DNA from: Cylicocyclus nassatus
Taxonomy: Eukaryota; Nematoda; Chromadorea; Rhabditida; Strongylidae
Direction: 5' to 3'
NCBI GenBank assembly: GCA_958299035.1
Contig: CATQJL010000112.1
Coordinates: forward strand, 70,091,117 to 70,155,116
DNA length: 64,000 nucleotides
Below the pieces are notes generated by a model. It did not search any database, was not told where the DNA came from, and was given only the letters and a program-made list of their open reading frames with translations. Positions 13,321 to 23,226 of the stretch are shown one piece after another. The position numbers were made by a program, and so were the translations under genes. Position 1 is the first letter of the stretch, and the number at the start of each line of letters is the position of its first letter.

Positions 13321-13790
13321 TCATTTTTCTTTAGTGCAAATCTTAAGACCAAAAAATGCTAGCACTGTTATAATCAGGTAAAGCATTAGGGTGCTGCTTG
13401 GGGAAAATACGATAGTATAAAAATGTGCGTTCTGGTATCTGGTAGTGCGTTTGACTTTTTCCAGTTTATCAATGAATTTCTTCCGACTAAAATCCCATAC
13501 TCGGTTATCGTCCAAAACAGGTAGTACATAAGCTTTATACAGTCTAAGCCAGATGGATAGATTATTTATTCTTGTTTTAGGCGTACAAGCCGCACCTTGA
13601 TTGCTCTGTTCGTGCACGAACACCGGAGCCTCTCGCGACATGCGTAGCGGTTTCTTCAGTAGGGCATAGCCATACATCAGCTCAAATCTACAAGATTTAA
13701 AGTTGTACAATGCTTTTCTTACCATAAGTTTGTGAATGGCTTCTCTACTTTCTTGAACAAAACCAAGCGAAGTATCAAATGAGTTGAGAG
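13321..13790 (-). pseudogene. CR1/Jockey-type LINE, C-terminal fragment
   Basis: Read on the minus strand from about 13,790, the frame gives a peptide with the C-terminal signature of CR1/Jockey-type LINE polyproteins: LRLYKAYVLPVLDDNRVW, then RKKFIDKLEKVKRTTR. In intact relatives this is the LYK-YV-PLLEY--W-P----DI--LE-VQR block after the RT thumb. Order and strand agree with RT fragments at 15,240-15,522 and 17,736-18,900, so it is probably the 3' part of the same element, separated by later insertions. The frame decays after about residue 110. It would have supplied the region downstream of the polymerase domain; now it is non-functional. Confidence 0.72.
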
Positions 13791-14285
13791 AGCGTTTCGA
13801 CTCGGAGAGGCAATTATCTCTGGTTAAGCTTGTGATAAGACTTCATGGATGTTCTCCAAGCTCCGTAATGTCTACCAACTATTTCCCCAAGATTCATGAC
13901 GCTTTTCTTTGTGTGAGAGTTTTGCATGCCTTTCAACATCCACTATACATTTGGTTGCGATCAAAACCTACAATCTTAGTTTATGCGAGAACATTGAGGA
14001 TACTTCACTGATTATTCACATTATGCAGCCATGAAATTGTGGAAATAGGTTGTGTACAAAGAATGGCGCCGTTCTCCACGCTCTCAACTCTGTCATGGCA
14101 GTTTGGCAGCGCGAACGGATCTCTATCTTCAAGACAAACCTTGAACATCGCAGGTGCATCAGATAAAGCACATTCGAACTTCGTGTCTACAAAGGTATAA
14201 ATACTCACATGGATTATACAAAAAAAACAGACCGTAGCACGGTTTTCTCGTTGGTAGCGATGCTGAAGTAACATCGCAGTCGTTT

Positions 14286-14398
14286 GGCTGGGTTCATACT
14301 GATTCCCATGTTCCGCAACTGTTCCCGCACAGTTCCAGCACAGTGCGGGAACTGTGCGGGAACGGTTCCGGAACATGGAAATCAGTATGAACCCAGCC
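14286..14398. mobile_element. Palindromic 113-bp MITE with TTT duplication
   Basis: A near-perfect hairpin. The left arm begins GGCTGGGTTCATACTGAT and the right arm ends with its complement; the loop is GC-rich (GTGCGGGAACTGTGCGGGAA-type words). TTT flanks both ends (14,283-14,285 and 14,399-14,401), suggesting a 3-bp target duplication. Being palindromic, it lets open frames run through on both strands; these are not genes. Confidence 0.82.
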
Positions 14399-14869
14399 TT
14401 TGCAAAATGAATGGATTCGGATTTCGTAATCGAGATTACGAGAAAGACGCTAGTCAAAATTTTCATATCATTCATTCGCTCATAGGATTGCAGTGACAAC
14501 ATAATGACAACACGAGAGATTTATTACTCCAAAGAAGAAGTAGATGAGATATTATAAGTAGTGTATAAAATAAAAAGAAATCGTATACGCGGCAAAAGGC
14601 TACTGCTCGCGCTACATAAAGCAAGTGCTAGTACGTATGAATAGCGAGCGCCGTGCCGCGGTCCGCGCACAAATAGAGCAATGAGGGTGCGGCTTATGCA
14701 CCTGAAAATAGAATACATGCACATTTCTAAACGAATATTACATAATGCGCAGCTTTAGAAACAACAGAATCAATATGAGAAAGAAATTTAAGGGATTGAT
14801 CAATGGTTACACCAAGGTCTTTATATCATGCTTAGGAGCAAATGGTTAGATTAACCCAGCCGTTCCAAA

Positions 14870-15240
14870 CAAGCTGTATATCATCGGATTCGTCTTGAAA
14901 CGCTGATTTCGAGTATCTGCTTATTATCTGCCAAGCGACTATCTGGAAAGATTATGAGCGCTTAAATGTGCGGATATGTTAGGTGATCTCCGGCGCAGGT
15001 CCCACGAAATAGTCTCAGAAACATTTACTTAGGTTTTTGGTGGATGTGCTTCTTTCTTGTAATCAAATTAACCATAGCCGCGTAAGTTTGCGCCATCAGG
15101 CTTCCTTCAAGAAAATATACTCGTTGGGACTCAATATTTCTCATATTTGAAAGCTCATAGCTGCTCTCAAATAGTCGCTTGGCAGATTTAAAACATATAT
15201 TTCAAATCAGCGTTCCAAGACGAGTTTGAAGATTTATGGC
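14870..15240. mobile_element. Small foldback element (family G)
   Basis: Inverted arms of about 100 bp. The left carries TTCGTCTTGAAACGCTGATTTCGAG and CTGCCAAGCGACTAT, the right the complement of both. Related arms occur at 42,344-42,774, 18,899-19,060 and near 36,990-37,050, so this is a dispersed family. It lies between the RT thumb and the C-terminal fragment of the LINE. Confidence 0.65.
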
Positions 15241-15522
15241 ATGTTTGGTATTTTGATAACTAAATTCGGTAAAATCATCTCCAAACCTCAGCAATTGGCT
15301 TTCAGAAAGGTTGACCTTGATTCTCTGATCGTTATCCCACTGTAATATCCGTTGTACTAATTGCTTCACTTTTTCAAGAATACGCGCACTAATGTAGCGT
15401 CATAATTGGCATATAGCTGATATCATCAGCATATACAGCTACTTTGATTCCCATCGTACAAATATTGAACAAAAGTGGGGAAAGGGCGCTACCTTGTGGT
15501 ACATCCGAAGGACAAGGCATTA
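15240..15522 (-). pseudogene. CR1/Jockey-type LINE reverse transcriptase, motifs B-D
   Basis: On the minus strand the sequence encodes RT motif B (SDVPQGSALSPLLFNI) and motif C with the catalytic pair intact (VAVYADDISYM). After a stop and frame change comes a thumb-like stretch (RILEKVKQLVQRILQWDNDQ, then VNLSESQLLRFG). The spacing between B and C is shorter than usual, pointing to an internal deletion. The frame upstream continues across the transposon at 15,523-16,789 into 16,790-16,856, so the insertion came after the LINE. Together with 17,736-18,900 and 13,321-13,790 it makes one disrupted element. Confidence 0.88.
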
Positions 15523-16789
15523 CAGGGTGGCCCAGATGAAATGTGACACAACGAGAAAATATTATAACTTGCATGGATGTGATAAAATTGAAAGCTTTCG
15601 TCCTCACCTGATAGAGAAGAGATTTCTGTCTAAGAACCTCTAGCTAACTTTTGAGATACCTTCTTGTTTAAAAATCGTTTTTCTCCTTTAAATCTTTTTC
15701 AAGATTTCTTCGATTTCCGCGCGATGGTTTCTGCTCCCCAACTCTCACTAGGTTTTCTCTTCGGCAAATCAGATAACATGGATTTTAAAGTGCAGAATCT
15801 TTCATCAGAATCCATGTTCGACTATCCATAAATCTTGGCATAGTTTAAATCTCCTGATTGATTTCTTCAGCAGCGTCCAAGATTGGTACAGATATTTATT
15901 CCACAATAAACAGACTGACGTTTCGGTGTCAGTCTGTTTATTGTGGAATAAATATCTGTACCAATCTTGGACGCTGCTGAAGATATTAATCAGCAGAATC
16001 TCTCCTTTTAACCAGACAAAAACGAATGTTTGTAGATTCAAGGATGAGCGAGCTAAAGGGCCAAAAATCATTTTTTTTGTATTTTCAAACGATGGATTTT
16101 ACACAACTGCAATTTCTTCTTTTCGCTGTGGATTGGTGTCTAGTCCTGCTGAAAATTCCCAAAAGCGTCTATAGTATCCCCCTTGAACCAATAAGGTGCC
16201 ACAGCCCTTCAAAGTTTGCTTTCGATGCTTTTTACAGAATTTCGGAAAACTGCGATTTTCGTTACCATGGCAACTGCCTTTGAAAAACCTTCGAGCTTGA
16301 CCATGTTTTATTAAGAACCGAAGTCGGGAAGAACCACAACGGGACAAAAGAGTATGGAGAAGACGATTACTATAACACATGGAGTGAAAAAGACTAAAAA
16401 ATGAGTTTTTTTGCAGCCAGTCAAACATCATGTGGGCACATATAAAAAAAAAACCCTGTTGGGCCTTTCCACTCGAACATTCTTGAACCCACGAATCCCC
16501 TTCTGCCTATCTGTGAGCAAACCGTCCACTCTTCCAGATCTATTTCACTGGATTTGCTGAAAAGAGATTCTCGGACGAAGTTACGTCAAAAACCGTTGCG
16601 CGCATTTTGAAATTTTCTTCGAGCAGAAATTCTTTCATCGAAGCCAAAGGTAGATATTCCAAAAGCAATTTACAATGTCTCGTACGGAAATTTCTTGTCG
16701 ATCAGATGAAAACAAAAGCTTTCAATTCCATTGAGTTCTAGCAAAGTTATGAAAACTTTTGTGCGTCACATTTCATGTGGACCACTCTG
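15523..16789. mobile_element. Mariner-type foldback inserted in the LINE, 1,267 bp
   Basis: Termini CAGGGTGGCCCAGATGAAAT (left) and the complement of CAGAGTGGTCCACATGAAAT (right), flanked by TA at 15,521-15,522 and 16,790-16,791. The outer arms are complementary for a few hundred bases, and a perfect 55-bp hairpin sits inside. The right arm is about twice as long as the left, so extra sequence (around 16,100-16,500) was gained there. No transposase is seen. Removing the element and one TA restores the LINE frame NRRSNVMPCPSDVPQGS. Confidence 0.88.
15865..15982. repeat. Perfect 55-bp inverted repeat with 8-nt loop
   Basis: 15,865-15,919 and 15,928-15,982 are exact reverse complements around an 8-nt loop (GTTTCGGT). 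This is the inner hairpin of the foldback that contains it. Arms this long without mismatch contrast with the diverged outer arms. Confidence 0.97.
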
Positions 16790-16856
16790 TACATTGGATC
16801 TTCGATTTTGATAGACAACTTTAGAAGTTCTATTGGAAAGGTAGGATTTGTACCAT
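16790..16856 (-). pseudogene. CR1/Jockey-type LINE bridge between RT motifs A and B
   Basis: On the minus strand this 67-bp island encodes WYKSYLSNRTSKVVYQNRR-like sequence, matching the LLKW--SYLSNR---V segment that lies between RT motifs A and B. It is stranded between two transposons (16,860-17,732 and 15,523-16,789) that both hit the same LINE. Confidence 0.85.
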
Positions 16857-16859
16857 TTA

Positions 16860-17732
16860 GGTTATGCACCTACATCCCCGCTGGAGAGGGAGGGGATCTG
16901 AGAGAGGATGACTTATATCTCGCTACTCTTGTTATCTTTCTTTTTCCCTCTATCTTGCTTATGAAGCTTCTCATACTCTAATACCTGCGTATAATGGATG
17001 CCAGGTTACTGGCATAATTAATTAGATTTTCACTATTTTGTGTAATTCTTTAGGGATCCCCACGAAATCACTTCTCAATTTTAACGCCATTTTCTACCTG
17101 AAAACTCAATGAAACGCTGTAAAATTGTACTGCGTATAAGCTACGGCGCTGCTAAAATTGACTATAGTAGAAATGATTGAAATCTCATAATATCGAAATC
17201 TTCGGTAATCTTCAGCTCGCGAATTAGAATCATCGAAAAATTTTCAATCTTCACACATCTTTTCTCCCATCGAAAACGTGCTTAGCGGTGCCGTAGCACA
17301 TCCCCAGTACAATTTTACAGCGCTTACATTGAATTCTCAGAAAGATAAATTACTGTGAACATGAGAGGTGAGCCCCAGGGGATCCCCAGGATCTCATGTT
17401 GATTTTAGATCTAACGAAGAATTTTGCACTCCTACTTTCCTATGATGAAGAATACAAATTCCTCAAAGCAACTAGACCTTCCATGTCTTTTACATCTGAA
17501 GGTACATTCTACATCTTTTACATCTTTTACATTTAAAATCAACATCTCCCGGGGATCACACAAAATGGCAAAAACTCAATCTTGTATGGAAGTAACCTGG
17601 CATCCATTATGCGCAGAATATTTATAAGCATGATATAGAAAGAAGAAGAAAGATACGTGCAGTAGTGAGATATGACGTATCCCCTCTCAGATCCCCTCCC
17701 CTCCCCAGCGGGGATGTACGTGCATAAGGGCC
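16860..17732. mobile_element. PIF/Harbinger-like foldback with TTA duplication, 873 bp
   Basis: The left end GGTTATGCACCTACATCCCC and the right end (complement of GGCCCTTATGCACGTACATC) are inverted repeats. Arms stay alignable for about 190 bp, and further in after an insertion. TTA flanks both sides (16,857-16,859 and 17,733-17,735), the TWA target typical of PIF/Harbinger. It splits a LINE codon run that rejoins as GNLFKWYKSYLSNR. Ends resemble foldback family F. The right arm carries foreign filler (17,398-17,545). Confidence 0.82.
17398..17502. repeat. 105-bp perfect inverted copy of LINE segment 18,012-18,116
   Basis: Every base of 17,398-17,502 matches the reverse complement of 18,012-18,116. 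It lies in the right arm of the foldback at 16,860 and is followed by stuttered TACATCTTTTACATCTTTTACATT and an inverted AAAATCAACAT that mirrors its own start (ATGTTGATTTT). This looks like template-switch filler. Confidence 0.93.
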
Positions 17733-17735
17733 TTA

Positions 17736-18900
17736 AAAAGGTTTCCGCTGATACGTAACGCTATTGAGCTTGGTAGGGAGTCCATGGTGATTGACTCAGT
17801 CAAAGGTTTGTTAAGAGCGAAATAAACGACTTCGAAGCATTTTCCATCACTAAGGGCGTTGGTCCAATTTTTGCATTTTTCTAGTAACCGAGTACAGGTA
17901 GAGAAAGCGGTAATAAAACCATGCTGCTCTGAAGGGAAAATGTTCTTTTTGGATACGCCACTTCAACTTTTCTGACAATTATTTTTTCCATATTTTGCAT
18001 GCAATGGGATGCCTTCAGATGTAAAAGACATGGAAGGTCTAGTTGCTTTGAGGAATTTGTATTCTTCATCATAGGAAAGTAGGAGTGCAAAATTCTTCGT
18101 TAGATCTAAAATCAACCGAAGTTCTTGAAAAGAAGACGAGTTTAGGCATTTTCCAGCTCCATCCAGCATGTTAAATCCAACTTTGATTTTGGAAATGCGG
18201 TGGGTTACTAGGTTGAATAGTTTGCGCGTGATATTCTCTTTTGCTAGTTTACGTTGCATATAGCTTAAAAATGGCATAAATAGCGGTTAAAATTTTGACT
18301 GACATTTCTGTATTGTGTATTTTTTAAAGGATTGGGTTCGATAAAGAGCCGTTTTTTTTTATTGAATAGGTTCTGTATATGAAAAAGAATTTGATTTCAA
18401 AACTGTGTTGTTCTTTGAAAGGGACATGATCTTCTATAATATTTGGTAAAGTGGCACTAAATTGCATGTAAACATCATCTATATCAGCGTAGTTATCAAA
18501 TAATGTTAACCATCAATCGAAGAAAGTTGTGAGTTCTAAGCGGAGAAATCTGCCAAGAAAAAGTCAAGTGTTTGGATGTTGAATTTTTCATATTTGTATA
18601 TTGAATGATCAGCGAAACCCAGAGGAGGTAGGGTTTCACCAGAATTGATGTTTCTTGATGAGCTGGCAATAATGTCTAATATTGAGTTTTCGCGGACATT
18701 CACTTGATTTATCAAAGGATGATTTCAAAAGCTTCAGATACTTACGGAAGGAAAGTGATCTCGATATGTATAAAGACCAAACTATATTATTGAAATTGAA
18801 ATTACCTGTAATCGTGGTATCAGAATTCTCATTTAAGGGATGGAAAAGGATTGATAGAAGGTCATCATTGTCTGTTGTGGGTGAGTGCTACAAATTCGGC
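17736..18900 (-). pseudogene. CR1/Jockey-type LINE: endonuclease end, linker and RT motifs 1-A
   Basis: Read minus from about 18,880 the order is: a degraded endonuclease motif (SDTTITGNFNFNNIVW, where intact LINEs have GDFN--IDW, so the catalytic D is now N); linker segments such as DDVYMQFSATLPNIIEDHVPF; a tract with LDGAGKC and FALLLSYDEE; then RT fingers and motif A (EQHGFITAFSTCTRLLEKC, LSDGKCFEVVYFALNKPLT). Motif A normally reads VVYFDFSKAFD; here the first metal-binding D is A. Several stops and frame changes make it non-coding. In life it would nick DNA and prime reverse transcription of its own RNA. Its 3' continuation lies at 16,790-16,856, 15,240-15,522 and 13,321-13,790. Confidence 0.87.
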
Positions 18901-19090
18901 TAACAAGGGAATGCTTAGAAGTCCAAGTAGCCAATACAAACAGGCTGCCTACTATACGATGTAGCATTTAGCGCTGATCTCGAATCTGTATTCCATGTCT
19001 GCTAAGCGCCTTTATGGAGGAAGTTATGAGCATATTTATTGCAAAAAGTCGTACATAAAGATTGCGAGATTGAGCACAGCAGCGCAAACT
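18899..19090 (+). repeat. Family G repeat, single arm
   Basis: CTAACAAGGGAATG, GCCAATACAAACAGGCTG and the AGCGCTGAT--CGAATCTGTATTCCAT block align with 42,344-42,540. The complementary arm is not evident downstream. Confidence 0.6.
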
Positions 19091-19330
19091 CGCGCTTTTC
19101 TGCAAACGGTCAACAGAATTTTGGGGTGTGGCCAAAACTTCAGCTGGCGGAACTTCCTTTACGGTCGCATATTCTGCCGGTGAGCAGCAATACAAAATTC
19201 TCTGCAAGCGCATGTCAAATAATCTTACGAGCGCTGGCCAAACTTTCAGTAGGCGCTCGAACTCTATTAACACATTTTTGGGAGAACGCCGAGTAAAGGT
19301 GAGATTCTGTGTGACAGAAGTGTCATCGAT

Positions 19331-19352
19331 GGTTTAATTACCTAAGCTCGGG
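19331..19352 (+). other. SL1-like 22-mer
   Basis: GGTTTAATTACCTAAGCTCG followed by GG matches the nematode SL1 spliced leader (GGTTTAATTACCCAAGTTTG, then AG) at 18 of 22 positions, including the first 12. It is followed by GTACTT, a weak donor-like hexamer. No Sm-site-like sequence follows within 100 bp, so it is not a convincing SL RNA gene. It may be the 5' mark of a retrocopied trans-spliced mRNA, or chance. Confidence 0.3.
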
Positions 19353-20820
19353 GTACTTTCTCCTAGCGGAAGACCTATGGGCTGCGATGTCCTTCACAAA
19401 GGACCGTGCGGCCCTCGAAAACTTTGCCTATTCTCGCGGAAAGTCCGGCCAATGCGCCGCAGCTAATCTATAAGGAAGCCGCGATTGTTCTCCAAGCATT
19501 CGTCTAAAATTTCGCCCAAATTTTCCCAAATATCTGCAAGCGGACCGCAAGAAATCAGCGAATTATTTTTCCGGTGCCCTCCCGCCCATAAATCGCATGG
19601 CCGCCTGCCCCCGGCGATTATCTGAGAACTTGGACCACAGGGGTTATTTTACTTGCTAATTACAAAGCGATGCTTACTTTATAGATCATTAATTATGCTT
19701 ACTGTACGTATACGATAATGGGTCAAACATCAATGTGCTAGTATTTTGCATGACGAACCTTTGATATTTTCAACGAATACCATGTTATGCGAACAGCGGA
19801 CGCCCTAACAACGACCCCTCCCCACCCTGCTCAATACGATTCCCCAGTTGTGGCATGCTACACCTCACGCTTGACCCTGGTGATATCTACGAAAGTCCAT
19901 AATGGAGGAAAATGGACTTCCACACCCCATTTTATTTGTTCGCGATAGAAATTGGTCGGAATCTGCTTTGCTAGCGTTACCTAAAAAATTTTATCTCATT
20001 GCAACCACGAGGCAAACCGGTGTGATGAAAATGATTTAACCCTACTTAAGCTCCCGCTGCGAAAGAACGGAATGAGTGGAAAATGAGTGGAAAAAGTTTC
20101 ATGTCTTTCGTGAAGTCTAAAATAAGTGTTTTTTGCTAAACTCATACAAACGCTATAAAAACCATGGAAGAAGGTTAAATTTACCTATATATTCGCTAAC
20201 AAACTCAAATGCTACCGAATATCAGGTCAAGGCAAAAATTTCTATGTAAATCTTACTATAATATCTTCTGGTAACTGCCAAAGCGATGCGACGAGGGTAC
20301 TCTCCTCCCCCATATGCTTTACCGTTGTGTTATGTGTTCTCTTACAGTTTTAACAGCAATTCGCGACAACCAGAGCAGTCCAGATTATGCGGCGATGAAA
20401 TATAGCTACGATACATGACTAACACGGATGTGCAGAGAAACGCCGAGAGAGTATTGGGAAGCGCATGCACTCAACGAGGATCCACATAGTTTGCATAACA
20501 GCGACGTAGAGAGTTGACGACGTTCGTAGTTAGTTTCCAGACTGTATGCACTTTAAGTGCAAGTGTCATGTACAAAGCTCAAACAACAACGAAATAATTC
20601 CAGACTACCGAATTAGTGCAAATGTCTGAGCCCCAGTGTTGCTACCATAATTTGGAAAACTGTCGCCCATTTTGCTTCCTATCCTGCCTAACTTCTTACA
20701 ATCAATAGTTTTTGAAAAGCACATTATGATTTTGAACAATATGAAGGTTAGGAAAATAAGATAATAAAACCTATCAATTTTACGGGGATTCGCCTAAACT
20801 TCACCTTTTGAATGCTTGTA
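19353..20820. other. No recognised gene
   Basis: A 47-codon frame from about 19,340 (containing LAEDLWAAMSFTKDRAALEN) ends at TAA near 19,470 and has no recognised relatives. The rest is unremarkable AT-rich sequence. Confidence 0.4.
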
Positions 20821-21472
20821 CTTTTTGAAAATATTGCTTCTGCCTCTGGAAGTAGAAAAAACAGGGGGAGCTACGTCTCGTTGAAAGAAAAGAATCAGTC
20901 GATTCATGCGGTAGTACATTTTTCTAAATTTCTAGGAACATTTTGCTAAATTTCTAGGATTAAATGCTAAATCTCAAAAACCTTTTAAATACTTACTTTT
21001 GGATGTTTTTACATTGTAAAAATATTGTTTTCGCCGGTCTGCTGGAAGGAAAGGCTCAACAAATCCACTTGAAAACACATTTCTTGCAATTAGTTTTTAA
21101 TGTGAAAATTCACAGAAGCTTGCTGCATTTGTTTTTGGCGGCCTCTACTTTGTGAAATTCCTACTTTTTCCAATAAACAACACAGCAGAGGGAACTTATC
21201 TCAATGGAAGAAAAGACTTAGTGTTCATGCGGCAGACATTTTTGATATGATTCTCCAGGTTTCAGTGCTGAATCTCACAAGAATGGCTTGAAATTTACTT
21301 TGGCCGCTTTTATCTTGCGAGAACCGTACTTTTGCTTTAAAAAGCATAAGTCTCGAAGAAAGAAAAGCTTCAAGGACTTTATGCGGCAGCGCATTTAGGC
21401 TAAGGACTTCTCAGTTTCAATGCTAGATTATGCAAAAGCTAGCTTGAAACACTCTTGATTACCCAGAGGCTT

Positions 21473-22032
21473 CATGCGACAGGACATTTTTGCTGGGATT
21501 GTCCAAGAAAAAGCTTTTGGCGGACTTTGGTCTCACTTTAAGAAATGACCGTTTCTTGGCGAGACTAATGAGGAGAGTATAGGACTGTGCATGATCGCGA
21601 AGCTCGATGTGTTAGCGGCCGTTGCACAGTTCCTAAGCGTCAGCCTGAGTTTCGGATTGATTCAGCTGTTCTACATCGATGACTGCTGAAGTGATCCTCA
21701 TGTTTAATAGCTGTGGTCTCTGGGTAGGGTACTTGCAAGAAGAACAGCGTAGATGTTTTGTGAGTTACTCACAGTTATTCGTGAAAAGTTTCCTTGAAAG
21801 TATAATCTTACTTCTACTACTACGTACTTACGTTGCGCCAAGATCGTTGAGAAAATGGAAATGATCTTGAAATGAAACCTTGAAATGAGTCTGATCTTGT
21901 TTCCACTACTACTTGCATTGCGAAAAAGATCGTTGAAAATGGAAGTCCATTTCCTTACCATTTTAAGTTGCACGCAGATAGTTGTCAATGTATTTGCCCC
22001 AATTCATTTACTAGCGACCCCTAGGGTCGCTA
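21473..22032 (+). repeat. ~0.5-kb duplicated block, copy 1
   Basis: Aligns with 25,385-25,833 through AGAGTATAGGACTGT, GATCGCGAAGCTCGATGTGTT, AAGAAGAACAGCGTA and AAGATCGTTGA, ending in the palindrome TAGCGACCC-CTA-GGGTCGCTA. It contains an extra internal duplication (about 21,800-21,960). It supplies the uninterrupted target site for the mariner insertion in copy 2 (CTACTACGTACTTACGTT). Confidence 0.85.
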
Positions 22033-22154
22033 CTGCCACAGGACATTTTTGTTAAGAATTCCTTGTTTTCAAGGCTAAGTTATAGAAAAAACCTCCTTGA
22101 AATCCACTTCAAGCAGAAATTCTTGTGCTCTCAAAAGCAGAAAAGTAAAGGAGC

Positions 22155-23226
22155 TTTGCAAGAAGAACAGCGTAGATGATTTGAGAGTTATCATTGTAAA
22201 AAGTTTGGTTGAGAGCATGATCTTACTCCTACAGGACTACATACAGGATGTTTGAAAAGTTCGTGTCTTAAAGTACTTCCAATTCGAATTTTGACGCGCT
22301 TTTTGTTTTATTGTGCTCATCAGACCTTAATACCATAATTACAGAGAAATCAAGTTTCTTCGCGGTTTCTTTGATTTTTTATTAGATTAAAACAAATCAG
22401 TATAGCTTTTCAAACCTCTTTCCTTGAAACGCTTGTTACAAAAAATGAAATATAATTTACAAAAAACTTGGTATACCTTCTGAAGGCCTTTCCTTAAGGT
22501 TTCTTAAATGTGCTTTTACTTCCGTAGAAGTAAGTTCGTTTTGAAATATTGTGCCTTGGAAAGGCAAGAGATCCAATTTCAGGATTTTTTCGTCAAAAAG
22601 TCCGGCACCGAAATTTTTATATTTTATCTTCATAACCTTTGCAAGCGTGCAAAATTTTTGAAAACAAATATAACGGAGGTCAGAGAGTTGTGCTACAAGT
22701 ACATATTGAAATAAGACTTCCAAAATTTTTTCAAAGTGAAAAAATTCCAACGCAAACGGGTGCCGCGACTGCCTGCTGTGATTCAGCGCATAGAAAAATC
22801 TTCGTTAGCAAGCTACTGAAGAACTTTTGTTGTATAAAGAAAGTGTAAATCTAGGACTATTTGTAGTAAAAAAATCAAAAGCCGTTTCCCTTTTCCGGCG
22901 TTTTTAAAAGAACGAATCAGATAACGCACTCTCCAAGGAAGCTGAAAAAATTGCTTACTTCCAAATTTTGGGGTATTTTGAGGCAAAAAATATTTTTCTT
23001 TGTTCATTCAGTGGTTTCTAGGTTTGGCGAACACACATAGCAAAAATTGAGTCAGCGTTCGCAGTTGAAGAGTGTTTAAGGACACGAACTTTTCAAACAC
23101 CCTGTACTTACGTTTTGCCAAAAATCGTTGAGAAAATGAAAGTCCAATTCCTTGCCATTTTAAGTTGCAAGCAGATAGTTAATTAATGTATCTGCCCAAC
23201 CCACTCACTAGCGATCCCTAAGGTCG
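22155..23226 (+). repeat. ~0.5-kb duplicated block, copy 2, split by a transposon
   Basis: Left part 22,155-22,243 (GCAAGAAGAACAGCGTAG onward) and right part 23,105-23,226 (TACTTACGTTTTGCC onward) are the two halves of the block, with the terminal palindrome degraded (TAGCGATCCCTAAGGTCGC). An 861-bp mariner-type element sits between them. Confidence 0.82.
22244..23104. mobile_element. Tc1/mariner-type element, 861 bp, TA duplication
   Basis: TIRs begin CAGGATGTTTGAAAAGTTCG (left) and CAGGGTGTTTGAAAAGTTCG (right, complement), about 28 bp with one or two mismatches. TA flanks both sides (22,242-22,243 and 23,105-23,106). The homologous block at 21,473 shows the site without insertion and with a single TA. 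Internal open frames up to 97 codons have no transposase motif, so it is non-autonomous or decayed. Confidence 0.9.

Noticed and set aside
14005..14502. 165-codon minus-strand frame
   Set aside because: Its middle third is the palindromic 113-bp MITE. The rest shows at most a faint LINE-like CHDRVESVE motif, not enough to call.
22457..22750. Transposase in the 861-bp mariner-type element (97-codon minus frame)
   Set aside because: No DDE/D spacing, no helix-turn-helix motif and no resemblance to mariner transposase could be seen.
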